Part shown: positions 31,887-42,214 of the stretch, one piece after another | Layout: each line of letters starts with the position of its first letter | Position numbering within the stretch: the first letter of the stretch is position 1 | Origin: UBA668 sp041918155 | Lineage (GTDB): Bacteria > Actinomycetota > Acidimicrobiia > Acidimicrobiales > Ilumatobacteraceae | Length of the DNA stretch: 64,000 bases | Assembly: GCA_041918155.1 (NCBI GenBank) | Contig: JAYRWH010000078.1 | Coordinates: forward strand, 32,560 to 96,559 | Reading direction: 5' to 3' | The notes under the pieces: generated by a model | Seen by the model: only the letters and a program-made list of their open reading frames with translations | Database searches by the model: none | Told to the model about the DNA's origin: nothing | Program-made: the position numbers and the translations under genes

Positions 31887-33241
31887 GCGCAGCCGCGACC
31901 ACGCGCCTCACCGCCACGCAGCGCCTGCTCGCGGCGGGCCTGGTGCTCGGCGTCACCCTCGTCGCGTTCGAGATCACCTCCGTGATCACCGCGCTGCCCA
32001 CGATCACCGACGAGCTGGGTGGCGACTCGCTGTACGGCGCCGCGCTCGCGGTGTACACGCTGGCCAACCTCGTGTCGCTCGTGATGGCCGGCGAGTTGGC
32101 CGACCGCAAGGGTCCCGCTCTGCCGTACATGATCAGCATCGCGGTCTTCGTCGTCGGCCTGCTCGTGGCCGGGGCCGCACCGTCGATGGTGTGGATCGTG
32201 GTCGGCCGTGCGTTGCAGGGCATCGGCACGGGCGCGTTCGCTCCGATCGCCTACGCGCTCGTCACCCGGGCCTTCCCCAGCGATCGCCAGCCGATGATGT
32301 ACGCCTATCTCTCCGCGGGGTGGGTGCTGCCGAGCCTGTTCGCCCCCGCGATCGCCGGGTGGATCACCGACACGGTGGGCTGGCACTGGGTGTTCCTCGG
32401 CCTCGTGCCGGCCGCGCTCGCCGTCGGCGCGCTGACCGTGCGGCCGATGATGCAGTACCCGCCGATCCCCGGCGAGCGGCGACCCACCCGCGTACCGGTG
32501 GCGTTCGGGGCAGCGATCGGGATCGGCGCGGTCGTCACCGGCTTGCAGTTCGCCAACATGTTGGCGTTGGTGATGACCACGGTGGCCGGCGGCGCGCTGG
32601 CGATCCCGTCGCTGCGCCACCTGTTCCCCCGTGGCGTGCTCGCCGCCAGGGCGGGGCTGGCCGCGGTCGTGGCCTGCCGCGTGCTCGCGACGGCGACGTT
32701 CGGCGGGATCGACGGGTTCGTGCCCCTCGCCGCTGACCGCATCCACGGCGCGCGGCCGCTCGTGCAGGGGTTCGTCATCATCGGGGCCGCACTGGCCTGG
32801 ACCGTCGGCCAGTGGCTGCGCGCCAAACAACCAGACACCGACCCGGCCCGCGCCGTGCGTCAGGGCTTCGCGGTGATGGCCCTCGGCGTCGCGCTCGTGG
32901 TGCCGGTGCTGTGGGCGGCCTGGCCGCTGTGGGCGATCTTCCTCGGGTGGTCGGTGGGCGGCTTCGGGATGGGCCTGCTGTTCAACCCCACCACCGTCGC
33001 CGCGATGACCTACGCCGAGCCAGGCCGCGAAGGCGAAGTGAGCAGCCAGGTGACACTCGCCGACAGCGTCGGCTTCTCGCTGATCGGCGGCATCGGCGGG
33101 GCCTCGGTGGCGGTCGCCGACCGAACCTCGTTCTCCCTAACGGGCGCACTCGCCACCAACTTCGCGATCGCGCTGGTGGTGGCGCTCCTCGGCATCGTCG
33201 CCGCCGGGCGGGTCAGGCGAGCCGACCCGCCTCCAGCGTGA
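31883..33241 (+). CDS. MFS transporter
   Basis: 452-residue major facilitator with about 14 hydrophobic segments. The first helix is AGLVLGVTLVAFEITSVITA, the loop 2-3 motif is GELADRKGP, and the motif VVGRALQGIGTGAF is typical of drug:H+ antiporters. The start is GTG 31883, overlapping the amidase stop. The 3' end overlaps the convergent ABC-F gene by 29 bp. Substrate unknown; it may export the amidase product or a drug. Confidence 0.85.
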   Translation: MSAAATTRLTATQRLLAAGLVLGVTLVAFEITSVITALPTITDELGGDSLYGAALAVYTLANLVSLVMAGELADRKGPALPYMISIAVFVVGLLVAGAAPSMVWIVVGRALQGIGTGAFAPIAYALVTRAFPSDRQPMMYAYLSAGWVLPSLFAPAIAGWITDTVGWHWVFLGLVPAALAVGALTVRPMMQYPPIPGERRPTRVPVAFGAAIGIGAVVTGLQFANMLALVMTTVAGGALAIPSLRHLFPRGVLAARAGLAAVVACRVLATATFGGIDGFVPLAADRIHGARPLVQGFVIIGAALAWTVGQWLRAKQPDTDPARAVRQGFAVMALGVALVVPVLWAAWPLWAIFLGWSVGGFGMGLLFNPTTVAAMTYAEPGREGEVSSQVTLADSVGFSLIGGIGGASVAVADRTSFSLTGALATNFAIALVVALLGIVAAGRVRRADPPPA

Positions 33242-34841
33242 GCGTGCGCGTGCGGCGCACGTTGGCCAGCAACGAGCGGTCGTGGCTCACGAGCAGCACG
33301 GTGCCGGGGAACGTTTCGAGCGCCTGCTCGATCTGTTCGATCGCCGGCACGTCGAGATGGTTCGTTGGCTCGTCGAGCACGAGGCAGTTGCAGCCCTTGG
33401 CCATCAACAGGGCGAGCACGGCCCGGGTGCGCTCGCCCGGAGAGAGCGACTCACCCGGGCGGCCAACGTGCGCGGCGGCGATGCCGAACTTGGCGAGCAG
33501 GGTGCGCGCGTCGCTGACGGTCATGCCGGTGGTTGCGAGGAACGCATCGAGCACCGTCGTGGTGCCGGTGAGCTGTTGGCGGGCCTGTTCCAGCCGGCCC
33601 ACCACCACGCCCGGCCCACCCCAGCGGGTGCCCGCGGTGAGCTGGATGTCGCCGAGGAGCGCCCCGATGAGCGTGGACTTGCCGCTGCCGTTCGGGCCTT
33701 CGATCACCACACGGTCGCCGTACGCGATCTCCACGTCGATCGGGCCGAGCGTGAACGAGTCGCGCTCTACCAGCGCCTTCTCGAGCCGCGCCACCACGTC
33801 GCCGCTGCGCTCGGCGGTGGCGATCTGCAGCTTCAGCTGCCACGGCTCGCGGGGCTCTTCGACCACGTCCAGGCGTTCCATCATCTTCTCCGTGCGCGCC
33901 GCCTTGCCGGCCAACTGCTCGGTCTGGTTGATCTTGAACGCCTTGATGTTCTTGTCGTTGTCGTCGGGCTTCTTCTTCGCCCGCGACAACCCCTGCGACG
34001 CCCACTCCCGCTCGCGCTGGGCCCGCCCGGCGAGCGTCGAACGCTTCGAGTCGTACTCCTCGTACGCCTGGCGGGCCCGCTCGCGGGCGACTTCGCGCTC
34101 GCGCAGGTACGCATCCCATCCGCCGGCGAAGCGAGTGGTGGAGTGGCTGAACTCGTCGATCTCGACGACCTGGGTGATCGTGCGCTGCAGGAACGTTCGG
34201 TCGTGGCTGACGATCACGCAACCGGCGCCCTGGCCGAGCACGAACTGCTCCAGCCGGGCCAGGCCGTCGAGATCGAGGTCGTTGGTGGGCTCGTCGAGCA
34301 GGAACACGTCGAAGCGGGCGAGCAACAACACGGCCAGGCCCACGCGGGCGGCCTCGCCGCCCGACAGCACCGGCATGCGTTCGTGCACCAGCCGTGCGTG
34401 CAGGCCGAGGCCGGCCCACACATCACCCACCCGCGAATCGATGTCGGCCGCACCGATCGCCAGCCAATGGTCGAGCGCGTCGCTGTAGCGGTCGTCGGCA
34501 CCGGCATCGCCCGCGGCCAGGGCCGTGGTGGCGGCGTCCAACTCGACCTGCGCGGCGGCCACGCCGGTGCGCCGCGCGAGGTGCTCGTGCACGGTCTCAT
34601 CGATCCGTTCGAGTTCTTGCGCCAGGTAGCCGACGATCGCGGTGGGTGGGGTGCGCGTGATCGTGCCCTTGTCGGGCTGCAGCTCGCCTGCGAGCAGCTT
34701 CAGCAGGGTGGACTTGCCCACCCCGTTGGGGCCGACCAGGCCGATCCGCTGCCCGGGGTCGACGGAGAGATCGGCACCCTCCAAGATGTGGCGGGCGCCG
34801 AGCGCGAGCGACACGTCGCGGGCGTGGATCGACGCTGACAT
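33213..34841 (-). CDS. ABC-F family ATPase
   Basis: 542-residue soluble protein with two ABC ATPase domains and no TM domain. Walker A motifs are GPNGVGKST and GPNGSGKST, the signatures are LSGGEAARV and LSPGERTRA, and the Walker B/Sw regions are FLLDEPTNDLD and LVLDEPTNHLD with SHDRTFL and SHDRSLL. The charged linker (~residues 240-310) is where ABC-F proteins contact the ribosomal P-site tRNA. It may protect ribosomes from antibiotics or help translation; the branch could not be placed. It follows the acyl-CoA dehydrogenase by 11 bp. Confidence 0.9.
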   Translation of the reverse strand: MSASIHARDVSLALGARHILEGADLSVDPGQRIGLVGPNGVGKSTLLKLLAGELQPDKGTITRTPPTAIVGYLAQELERIDETVHEHLARRTGVAAAQVELDAATTALAAGDAGADDRYSDALDHWLAIGAADIDSRVGDVWAGLGLHARLVHERMPVLSGGEAARVGLAVLLLARFDVFLLDEPTNDLDLDGLARLEQFVLGQGAGCVIVSHDRTFLQRTITQVVEIDEFSHSTTRFAGGWDAYLREREVARERARQAYEEYDSKRSTLAGRAQREREWASQGLSRAKKKPDDNDKNIKAFKINQTEQLAGKAARTEKMMERLDVVEEPREPWQLKLQIATAERSGDVVARLEKALVERDSFTLGPIDVEIAYGDRVVIEGPNGSGKSTLIGALLGDIQLTAGTRWGGPGVVVGRLEQARQQLTGTTTVLDAFLATTGMTVSDARTLLAKFGIAAAHVGRPGESLSPGERTRAVLALLMAKGCNCLVLDEPTNHLDVPAIEQIEQALETFPGTVLLVSHDRSLLANVRRTRTLTLEAGRLA

Positions 34842-34852
34842 TCGTGGTCCGG

Positions 34853-36013
<1,161 letters not shown>

Positions 36014-36019
36014 GACCGC

Positions 36020-36025
36020 AGCCTA
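36020..36025 (-). promoter_or_regulatory. -10 box TAGGCT, leaderless spacing
   Basis: Minus-strand TAGGCT ends 6 bases before the ATG at 36013. Confidence 0.55.
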
Positions 36026-36043
36026 AGTCCCCCTCCTCCTCTC

Positions 36044-36095
36044 GTTCTTGTCCCACGTCCGCCACGGGCGCCCGTGGCAGGAGTGTGACAAGAAC
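36044..36095. repeat. Dispersed ~52-bp imperfect palindrome, copy B
   Basis: Outer arms GTTCTTGTCCCAC (36044-36056) and GTGTGACAAGAAC (36083-36095) match at 12 of 13 positions. Inside, GCCACGGGC and GCCCGTGGC form a perfect 18-bp palindrome at 36061-36078. It lies between two minus-strand genes. Confidence 0.75.
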
Positions 36096-36113
36096 CGGTG
36101 AAGCGTGGGAGCG

Positions 36114-37344
36114 TCAGGGCGCCGGGTGGTACACCGTCGGCAGCGAGCCGCCCAGACCCTCGGCCACCATCTCGAACACCCAGTTGCCGCTCGTGTGCAC
36201 CTTGCCGCCGTCATCGGCCGCGGCCCTCGGATCGCCCTCGACATAGCCGCCGCCCTGGTCATTGACGAGGTAGATGCCGTAGAGATCGTTCTGCTTGTCG
36301 ATCCAGGGTCGAAAGCCGAGTGCCCCGTCACTGGAGATCACCAGCGCGTCACCGTTCGCATCGGTCCAGTCGAGCCACTCGCCCAGGCCGTAGGGAGTCT
36401 GCTGCTGCACTCGGAAGCTCGCCGCGAACAGGTACTCGGCGCCCGTGATCTGATTCGCCTGCATCTCGGCGACCGTGGCCTCCTGCAGGATGCGCGTGCC
36501 GTCGGGGGCGAGCCCGCCGTGCACGATCATTTCGAGGAAGCGGGCGTAGTCCTCCATCGTGGAAAGCGCGGCGCCGGCGGGGCTGGTGTTGGTGACGTTC
36601 TCCACCTGGCCCCGCGTGCCGACCTGCATGAAGGCGGTGTGGTCCATGCCCAACGGCACGGCGATGCGGTCATGGAACAACTGGGCGAAGGGCACGCCGG
36701 TGACGTACTCGGCGATCGACCCGGCCACGTAGAGGTGCTGACCGCCGTAACGGAACGCGACACCCGGCTCGTGCACCACTCCGGCGGCGAGTACGGGCTG
36801 TGCGCACTCCAACTGGGTGATGTTCGGGTCCTTGGTGCACGGGATGCGGTCGTCGTCGACCAGACCGGACGTGAATGACAACAGCTGCCGCAGTGTGATC
36901 GTGCCGACCTTGGGCCTCAAAACCCTGCACATAGGTGGAGATCGGCGCGTCGAGCGAGAGCGTCCCGTCGTCGACGAGGGTCATGATCGTCGCCGCGCTC
37001 AGCCACTTGCTGCCCGAGGCGATCGGCACGATGGTGTCGAGGTCGTACTCGCCCCATGCCTCCTGCTGCACGAGCTGCCCATGCTGCACCACGAGCAGCG
37101 ACACGCCGGGCAGGCCGGCCTTCTGGATCTCCCCGGTGACATAGGCCTGGAACTCGTCGAGTGCCGGGTTGTCGACGACAGCATGAGTGATCACCGACGT
37201 GTACGAGGCGTCGGCGCCGGTGGTTGCGGGCGTGGTGGTCGTCCCGACAGCCGCTGTCGTGGTGGTGGATCGTGCGTTCTTGCCGTCGTTCGCACACCCC
37301 ACCGTCAGCGCAGTGAGCGCGAGCGCGACAATTCCCTTCTGCAT
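36114..37344 (-). pseudogene. Beta-lactamase-family serine hydrolase lipoprotein, interrupted by a frameshift near 36915
   Basis: The N-terminal half (start ATG 37344 with AGGGGA upstream) has a lipoprotein signal (LTALTVGCAND), a Thr-rich linker and the catalytic SGSK (SxxK) motif. The frame breaks after STYVQGFEAQ, and the C-terminal half continues in another frame as KVGTITLRQLLSFTSGL, with YGGQHLYVAGS and LISSDGALGFRPW-like sequence. Removing one C from a CCC run restores a single ~410-residue class C beta-lactamase/DD-peptidase-like protein. It is either a recent pseudogene or an indel error. Confidence 0.75.
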
Positions 37345-37400
37345 GGTTCCCCTCATGGCGGTGAATCCTGTCAGAGATCTGTGAGCAGGCTGTGAGGACG

Positions 37401-39197
37401 ATGGAACCGATCAGTGGGGTGCGGAGTGTTCACGGCGTGGCCCCCGTCCGACTCGCCGCGCTGCTAATCGTGGGCACCGTGGTGACGGTCGACCCGGCGG
37501 GCCTGTGGCCATTCGGCCCGCTGCGCTGGCTGGTGGTATCGGTGGTCGCGATCGTGTTCTGGGCGGCCGGCATGTGGTCGCCCGGCCACGCCGTTCCGCG
37601 CCGGATGTTGCACTCGTGGTGGCTGCTCCTCGCCCTGCTCGCCGTGGCCGCGCTCGTGAACCACGACGTGTGGGTGGCAATCACCGGCACGGCGACGCGT
37701 CACTTCGGCTGGCTCACCTGGCTGTTGTGCTGCGGGCTGTTCTGCGCGGGGGCACGGCTCGCCGAGCGGCACGACCAACTACAGCGCGCGTGCACGTGCG
37801 CACTCGCCTTCATCGGCGTGTGGTGCGCGTGGGAACTTGCCGTCGGGCCACCGGTCGCGCTGGCTGCACACACTGACCGCTTGCTCGGCCCGTTCGGCTC
37901 GGCGGCGATGCTCGGCGCGACGACCTGCCTCCTGCTCCCGCCCGCTGTGGCACTCGCGCTCGATCGCCGGGCGGTCGCCGGGTGGCGCGTCACCGCTGCG
38001 GCCGCGACCCTGCTCGGCACGGTCGCCGCGGCGGGCAGCGGCACCCGCGCCGCGTGGTTCGGGCTCGCCGTCGCCGCCGCGATCGCGTTGTGGCGCGTGC
38101 GGCCGTCGCGGCGCGTGCTCGCCTGGGGCGCGGCGGCGTGCCTCGTGGGAGGGCTGGCCGCGAGCCCATGGCTGGTGCGCGTCGCCGACCGCGCAGAGGG
38201 CGCGGGTTCGCGGGTCGACGAGTGGGTGGTCGGCGCTCACGTGCTGTGGCAGCACCCCGTGCTCGGCACTGGCCCAGAGGGCTACCGGCTCGTCGCCGAC
38301 GACGGGATCGACGCCGGATACGAGCGGCACCACCCACGCGATGTCGTCCTGCCCGACCGGGCGCACTCGGCCCCGCTCGATGTCGCCCTCGCCGGGGGGA
38401 TCGCGGCCGCACTCGCGTATCTCGCGCTCGTCGGCGGGGTGTGGGCGCGCGCCATCCGCCTCCTTGGGCGCACCCAGCCGGCGACCACGGGATTGGCCGC
38501 GGGCGTGCTCGCGTACAGCGCCGCGCAACTCTTCCTGTTCCCGCTCTCCGAACTCGACCCGCTGTGGTGGCTGCTCGCCGGCTCGCTCGTTGCCGTGCCG
38601 GCAGTCCGCCGCGCCCAGGATCGTCACGGCCGGACCGCCGTCGCCGTGGTAGCCGGCGTCTGCGCACCAGTGCTGTTCGTGACCGGGCTGCTCGACGTGT
38701 CGGCCAACCGATTGGCGAAGCAGGCCAGCACGGCATCGGCCGCCGGCGACGGCGCCGCGGCGAACGACCTGGCCGAGCGCGCCGCCCGGCTGCGGCCCGA
38801 TGCCACCCCGTACCGGATGGTGGCCGTGCAAGTGCTGCTCACGGGCGGTTCGCTCACCGACATCGACGCCGCGATCCACCAGGCGCGCGAGGCGGTGCGT
38901 TGGTCGCCACGCGACCCGATCGCCGTCGATCTGTTGGCGACCGCCCTGCTCCAGAGGTCCGTCGCCACCGGCGCGGCCGACGATGCGGCCACGGCGCTCG
39001 CCGCCTGGCAGGTGCTCGTCGAGCGCGACCCTCATCGCGCCCGGTGGCAGCTCATGCTCGGCCGCGCCGCCGCGCAGGCGAACGACACGGAGATGGCGCG
39101 GCGGGCGTGGACTGCTGCCGCGGAACTCGGCAACGCCGAGGCCGTGGCATTGTTGGCGGGCTTGGCGGCGCCACCTACGGCGGAGGACAACGGATGA
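37401..39197 (+). CDS. O-antigen-ligase-like membrane protein with C-terminal TPR region
   Basis: 598 residues (601 if GTG 37392 is used). About ten or more TM segments and a Wzy/WaaL-like extracytoplasmic loop (HVLWQHPVLGTGPEGYRLV, ADDGIDAGYERHHPRDVV) mark it as an O-antigen ligase/polymerase relative; such proteins join or polymerise surface glycans. Residues ~440-590 form TPR-like helical repeats (AAGDGAAANDLAERAARLRPD; DAAIHQAREAVRWSPRDP). Its stop overlaps the start of an ECF sigma factor gene (ATGATG), so envelope glycan assembly may be coupled to the downstream stress module. The fusion with TPR is found in other bacteria. Confidence 0.78.
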   Translation: MEPISGVRSVHGVAPVRLAALLIVGTVVTVDPAGLWPFGPLRWLVVSVVAIVFWAAGMWSPGHAVPRRMLHSWWLLLALLAVAALVNHDVWVAITGTATRHFGWLTWLLCCGLFCAGARLAERHDQLQRACTCALAFIGVWCAWELAVGPPVALAAHTDRLLGPFGSAAMLGATTCLLLPPAVALALDRRAVAGWRVTAAAATLLGTVAAAGSGTRAAWFGLAVAAAIALWRVRPSRRVLAWGAAACLVGGLAASPWLVRVADRAEGAGSRVDEWVVGAHVLWQHPVLGTGPEGYRLVADDGIDAGYERHHPRDVVLPDRAHSAPLDVALAGGIAAALAYLALVGGVWARAIRLLGRTQPATTGLAAGVLAYSAAQLFLFPLSELDPLWWLLAGSLVAVPAVRRAQDRHGRTAVAVVAGVCAPVLFVTGLLDVSANRLAKQASTASAAGDGAAANDLAERAARLRPDATPYRMVAVQVLLTGGSLTDIDAAIHQAREAVRWSPRDPIAVDLLATALLQRSVATGAADDAATALAAWQVLVERDPHRARWQLMLGRAAAQANDTEMARRAWTAAAELGNAEAVALLAGLAAPPTAEDNG

Positions 39198-39775
39198 TGG
39201 AACCGGATCAGCCCGCCACGGGTGTAGAGGGCATGGAGATCGCTCTGCAGAGCAGCGCCGCGAACGCGGAGCATGTGGCCACCGAGGTCACCACCGCCTC
39301 GTTCGAGGAGTTCTGGCGTCGCGACCGGGTGGCGGTGGGCCGCGCCCTGGCGGTGACGCTCGGCGACGTGCAACTCGCGGCCGAGGCGACCGATGAGGCC
39401 ATGGCCCGGGCGTTCCAGCACTGGGGCCGGGTCAGCACGCTCGACAGTCCCGCCGGCTGGGCATACCGCGTGGGCCTCAACTGGAGCCGCTCGGTGCTGC
39501 GCCGCCTGCACCGCACCCCACCGGTGTGGATGGCCGGCGGCGGCGAGCACCACGACGAGTACGGCCTCGACCCTGCCGTGACCGCGGCCGTCGCCGAATT
39601 GCCCGCCACGCAACGAGCGGTGGTGGTCTGCCGCCTCCTGCTCGGTCTGTCGGAGGCACAGACCGCAGAGGCGTGGAAGTTGCGCCCGGGCACGGTCAAG
39701 AGCCGCCTGTCGCGCGCCGTCGACCACCTCTCCACATCCCTCTCCCACCTCGACCCCAAGGAGCCGCAGCCGTGA
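39194..39775 (+). CDS. ECF-type RNA polymerase sigma factor (paralogue 1)
   Basis: 193-residue sigma-70 family protein. Region 2 is FEEFWRRDRVAVGRALAVTL to DEAMARAFQHWGRV; region 4 is LPATQRAVVVCRLLLGLSEA then LRPGTVKSRLSRAVDHL (helix-turn-helix). ATG at 39194 follows a GGAGG site and overlaps the upstream stop; ATG 39197 is an alternative. The next gene overlaps by 4 bases (GTGA) and encodes a single-pass membrane protein in the position of an anti-sigma factor. A paralogous copy lies at 41687. Confidence 0.85.
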   Translation: MMEPDQPATGVEGMEIALQSSAANAEHVATEVTTASFEEFWRRDRVAVGRALAVTLGDVQLAAEATDEAMARAFQHWGRVSTLDSPAGWAYRVGLNWSRSVLRRLHRTPPVWMAGGGEHHDEYGLDPAVTAAVAELPATQRAVVVCRLLLGLSEAQTAEAWKLRPGTVKSRLSRAVDHLSTSLSHLDPKEPQP

Positions 39776-41619
39776 GCGACCGCACCGACCCCGAGCAGCA
39801 GGTCTCCGCAGCCCTGCACACCGCCACCGAGCACACCGGGGTGCCCACCGCCGGAATCGACGCGGCCCGCCGACGTGGCAGCGTTCGCCGGCAACGGCAA
39901 CGGTTCACGATCGGGGCCGCCAGCGTGGTGGTGCTGGCCGCCGGCGCGGTCACCGTGTGGCGGCTCACCGAGCCGCCCGCGCGCGCCACCATCAGCCCCG
40001 CCACCGTCGCCACCACCGAGCCGCCGCCGGCGACGATCAGCGGCTTCCCGGGCACCACCGTGCCCGGCTTCACCGGCGATCCGGGCACGCCCGTCGAGCG
40101 CATCGACCCGGAGTACGTGTGGAACCTCGTGCAGCCCGACAGCGCGGAGGCCGTTGCCTTCGACTTCACCCTGGCGCCGGGTGCGGGGACGACGGGCCCG
40201 CCTTACCTGATGTGGTCGACCAGCCCCGGTGCCGACCCCACTGGCCGCTCGGCGACGATCACGCTCTACAAGTCGGACGACGGCATTCACTGGACGCCCA
40301 CCGGCACCAGCGACTTCACCGAGCCGCCGATCTCGCATCGCGGTCTCAGCATGCTCGGCGACAAGCTGCTCGCGTTCGGCACCGCGGCGGCCACCGCGGC
40401 CATCCCCGCGGGCAGCGCCGGGGAGGCCGTCGTCGAGGTCAGCGCCGACGGTGGCGCCACCTGGTCGCCGACCGTGCTCCCCGTCGACATTCGTGCCCTC
40501 GCCGACTCACCCGGCGTCATCAACGTCGGCACGAACGGCGGCATGGCCGAACGCAACGGAACAGCCGTGGTGATCGTCGAGACCGAGCCACGCTGGGAGG
40601 CCCAGAACCAGCAGGACCTGTTCATCACACCTGGCGGCGTGCGTGTAGCCATCCCGGGCGGCAACGACCAACCGACGTACGGCGAGCTGCAACCGCTGTC
40701 CCAATTCGGTATCGATCCGGCGACGGTCGCGGCGCGCCAGAGGCCGCGGGCGTTCGTCAGCACCGACGGCACCACCTGGGAGGAGGCGACGTTCCCGCAG
40801 ATCCCGGACGATGTCGTGCCCGACGCGGTCGGAACGAACGTGTTCGCCACCGACACCGGCTTCTATGCCATCTTCAACGGCTACCGCCTCGGCTACGACT
40901 ACTCCCAGTTCGTCTACACGTCCGTCGACGGCCGCTCATGGACGCTGTTGGCTGAGTCGCCGGCGCAGACCGGGGTGACCGGCGTACTGCCCGACGGCAC
41001 GCTTGTCAGCACGTCCAGTTGGCCGACGCCCTCGATTGGTCTGTCGAGCGACGGGGCCACCTGGCAGCGCTACGACCTCTCGCCGTTGATCGAGCCGACC
41101 GACGGCACCGTCGTGCACCTCAATCTCAACACGCAGAAGGTCGGCGCCAGCGGCATCACGATCCTGGGCAACGTCTACAACGACCCGATCGCCGAAGCGG
41201 GCGGAGCGTCGCTGGTGCGCGGCACGGTCAGGGCGACGGTGGAGTCCATGGAGTCCGGCCATCGCTTCTACGACGTCACGACCGGCGCCGAGATCATCCC
41301 CGACTGGGAGCGCCAGACAACGGACGGCAGCGTGGACTTCTGGGACGCAGACGGCAACGTCATCGCCACCTTCACCAGCGAGGACATGAACTCGCTGATG
41401 CAGACATCGAAGCCCACGATCAGCACCCTCGTGCTGCTGCACTCCACCGACGGCCGACAGTGGTCACGCGAGAACCTCAGCGACCTCACCGGGTCCGCCA
41501 GCGCTGGGCCGGGCTACATCCGCGAGTTCAACGGCACCTTGATCGTCACGCTCATCGACCCGTCCAAGCGGGTCAACGGGCTGGCGGCCACCCTCGTACT
41601 GGTGGGCACCCACAAGTAA
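39772..41619 (+). CDS. Single-pass membrane protein, candidate anti-sigma/sensor partner
   Basis: 615 residues: a basic cytoplasmic N-terminus of ~45 residues (AARRRGSVRRQRQR), one TM helix (about 46-63), a Pro/Thr linker, and a ~530-residue extracytoplasmic beta-rich region with repeated sialidase/BNR-like turns (VEVSADGGATWSPT, VSTDGTTWEEATF, YTSVDGRSWTLL, SSDGATWQRY, HSTDGRQWSRENL). It overlaps the sigma gene, so the two are coupled. The layout fits a membrane-bound regulator that senses something outside and holds the sigma factor (inference; no known anti-sigma domain seen). Confidence 0.7.
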   Translation: MSDRTDPEQQVSAALHTATEHTGVPTAGIDAARRRGSVRRQRQRFTIGAASVVVLAAGAVTVWRLTEPPARATISPATVATTEPPPATISGFPGTTVPGFTGDPGTPVERIDPEYVWNLVQPDSAEAVAFDFTLAPGAGTTGPPYLMWSTSPGADPTGRSATITLYKSDDGIHWTPTGTSDFTEPPISHRGLSMLGDKLLAFGTAAATAAIPAGSAGEAVVEVSADGGATWSPTVLPVDIRALADSPGVINVGTNGGMAERNGTAVVIVETEPRWEAQNQQDLFITPGGVRVAIPGGNDQPTYGELQPLSQFGIDPATVAARQRPRAFVSTDGTTWEEATFPQIPDDVVPDAVGTNVFATDTGFYAIFNGYRLGYDYSQFVYTSVDGRSWTLLAESPAQTGVTGVLPDGTLVSTSSWPTPSIGLSSDGATWQRYDLSPLIEPTDGTVVHLNLNTQKVGASGITILGNVYNDPIAEAGGASLVRGTVRATVESMESGHRFYDVTTGAEIIPDWERQTTDGSVDFWDADGNVIATFTSEDMNSLMQTSKPTISTLVLLHSTDGRQWSRENLSDLTGSASAGPGYIREFNGTLIVTLIDPSKRVNGLAATLVLVGTHK

Positions 41620-41673
41620 CCAGCCCACGTGGCGGGCGGCCCGATGGAACCGAATTGGGCTCCCCGGAGTTTC

Positions 41674-41679
41674 TAGGGT
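41674..41679 (+). promoter_or_regulatory. -10 box TAGGGT, leaderless spacing
   Basis: TAGGGT ends 7 bases before GTG 41687 and only 1 base before GTG 41681, so it favours 41687 as the start. Confidence 0.5.
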
Positions 41680-41686
41680 CGTGAAC

Positions 41687-42214
41687 GTGATCGCGGATGG
41701 CCACTCCGCTGCGGCGGTAGCCGCGGCCGCAGCGCCGTCGTTCGAGGACTTCTGGCTCGCCCGGCGCGACCCGATCGGGCGGGCGTTGGCGATGACAATC
41801 GGCGACCACCAGCTCGCCGCCGAGGCGGTCGACGAGGCGATGGCCCGGGCCCTGCAGCGCTGGCCGCAGGTGGGCGCGATGCTCGACCCGAGCGCGTGGG
41901 TGTACCGGGTGGGGCTGAACTGGAGCCGCTCGCTCGGCAAGCGGTTGCGGCGGCGCCCTCCTCCCTGGCTGGCCAGTCCGGCCGCGACCGTCGACGCCAG
42001 CGCACCCGACCCGAGCATCGACGCTGCGCTCGCCGCGCTACCGATGGCGCAGCGGTCGGTGGTGGTGTGCCGCCTGCTGCTCGGCCTGTCGGAGGCGCAG
42101 ACCGCGGCGGCGCTGCGCATCCGGCCAGGCACCGTGAAGAGCCGCCTGTCGCGAGCAACCCAGGAGTTGGCGACGACGCTCGCCCACCTCGACCCGAAGG
42201 AGACCGACCGATGA
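41687..42214 (+). CDS. ECF-type RNA polymerase sigma factor (paralogue 2)
   Basis: 175-residue sigma factor closely related to the one at 39194: region 2 FEDFWLARRDPIGRALAMTI to DEAMARALQRWPQV, region 4 LPMAQRSVVVCRLLLGLSEA then IRPGTVKSRLSRATQEL. The two start regions, the DPKE end and the overlap with the next gene are alike, so the pair arose by duplication of a whole sigma/partner module. Its ATGA overlap joins it to the L,D-transpeptidase-like gene that lacks the catalytic Cys. Regulon unknown. Confidence 0.85.
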   Translation: MIADGHSAAAVAAAAAPSFEDFWLARRDPIGRALAMTIGDHQLAAEAVDEAMARALQRWPQVGAMLDPSAWVYRVGLNWSRSLGKRLRRRPPPWLASPAATVDASAPDPSIDAALAALPMAQRSVVVCRLLLGLSEAQTAAALRIRPGTVKSRLSRATQELATTLAHLDPKETDR

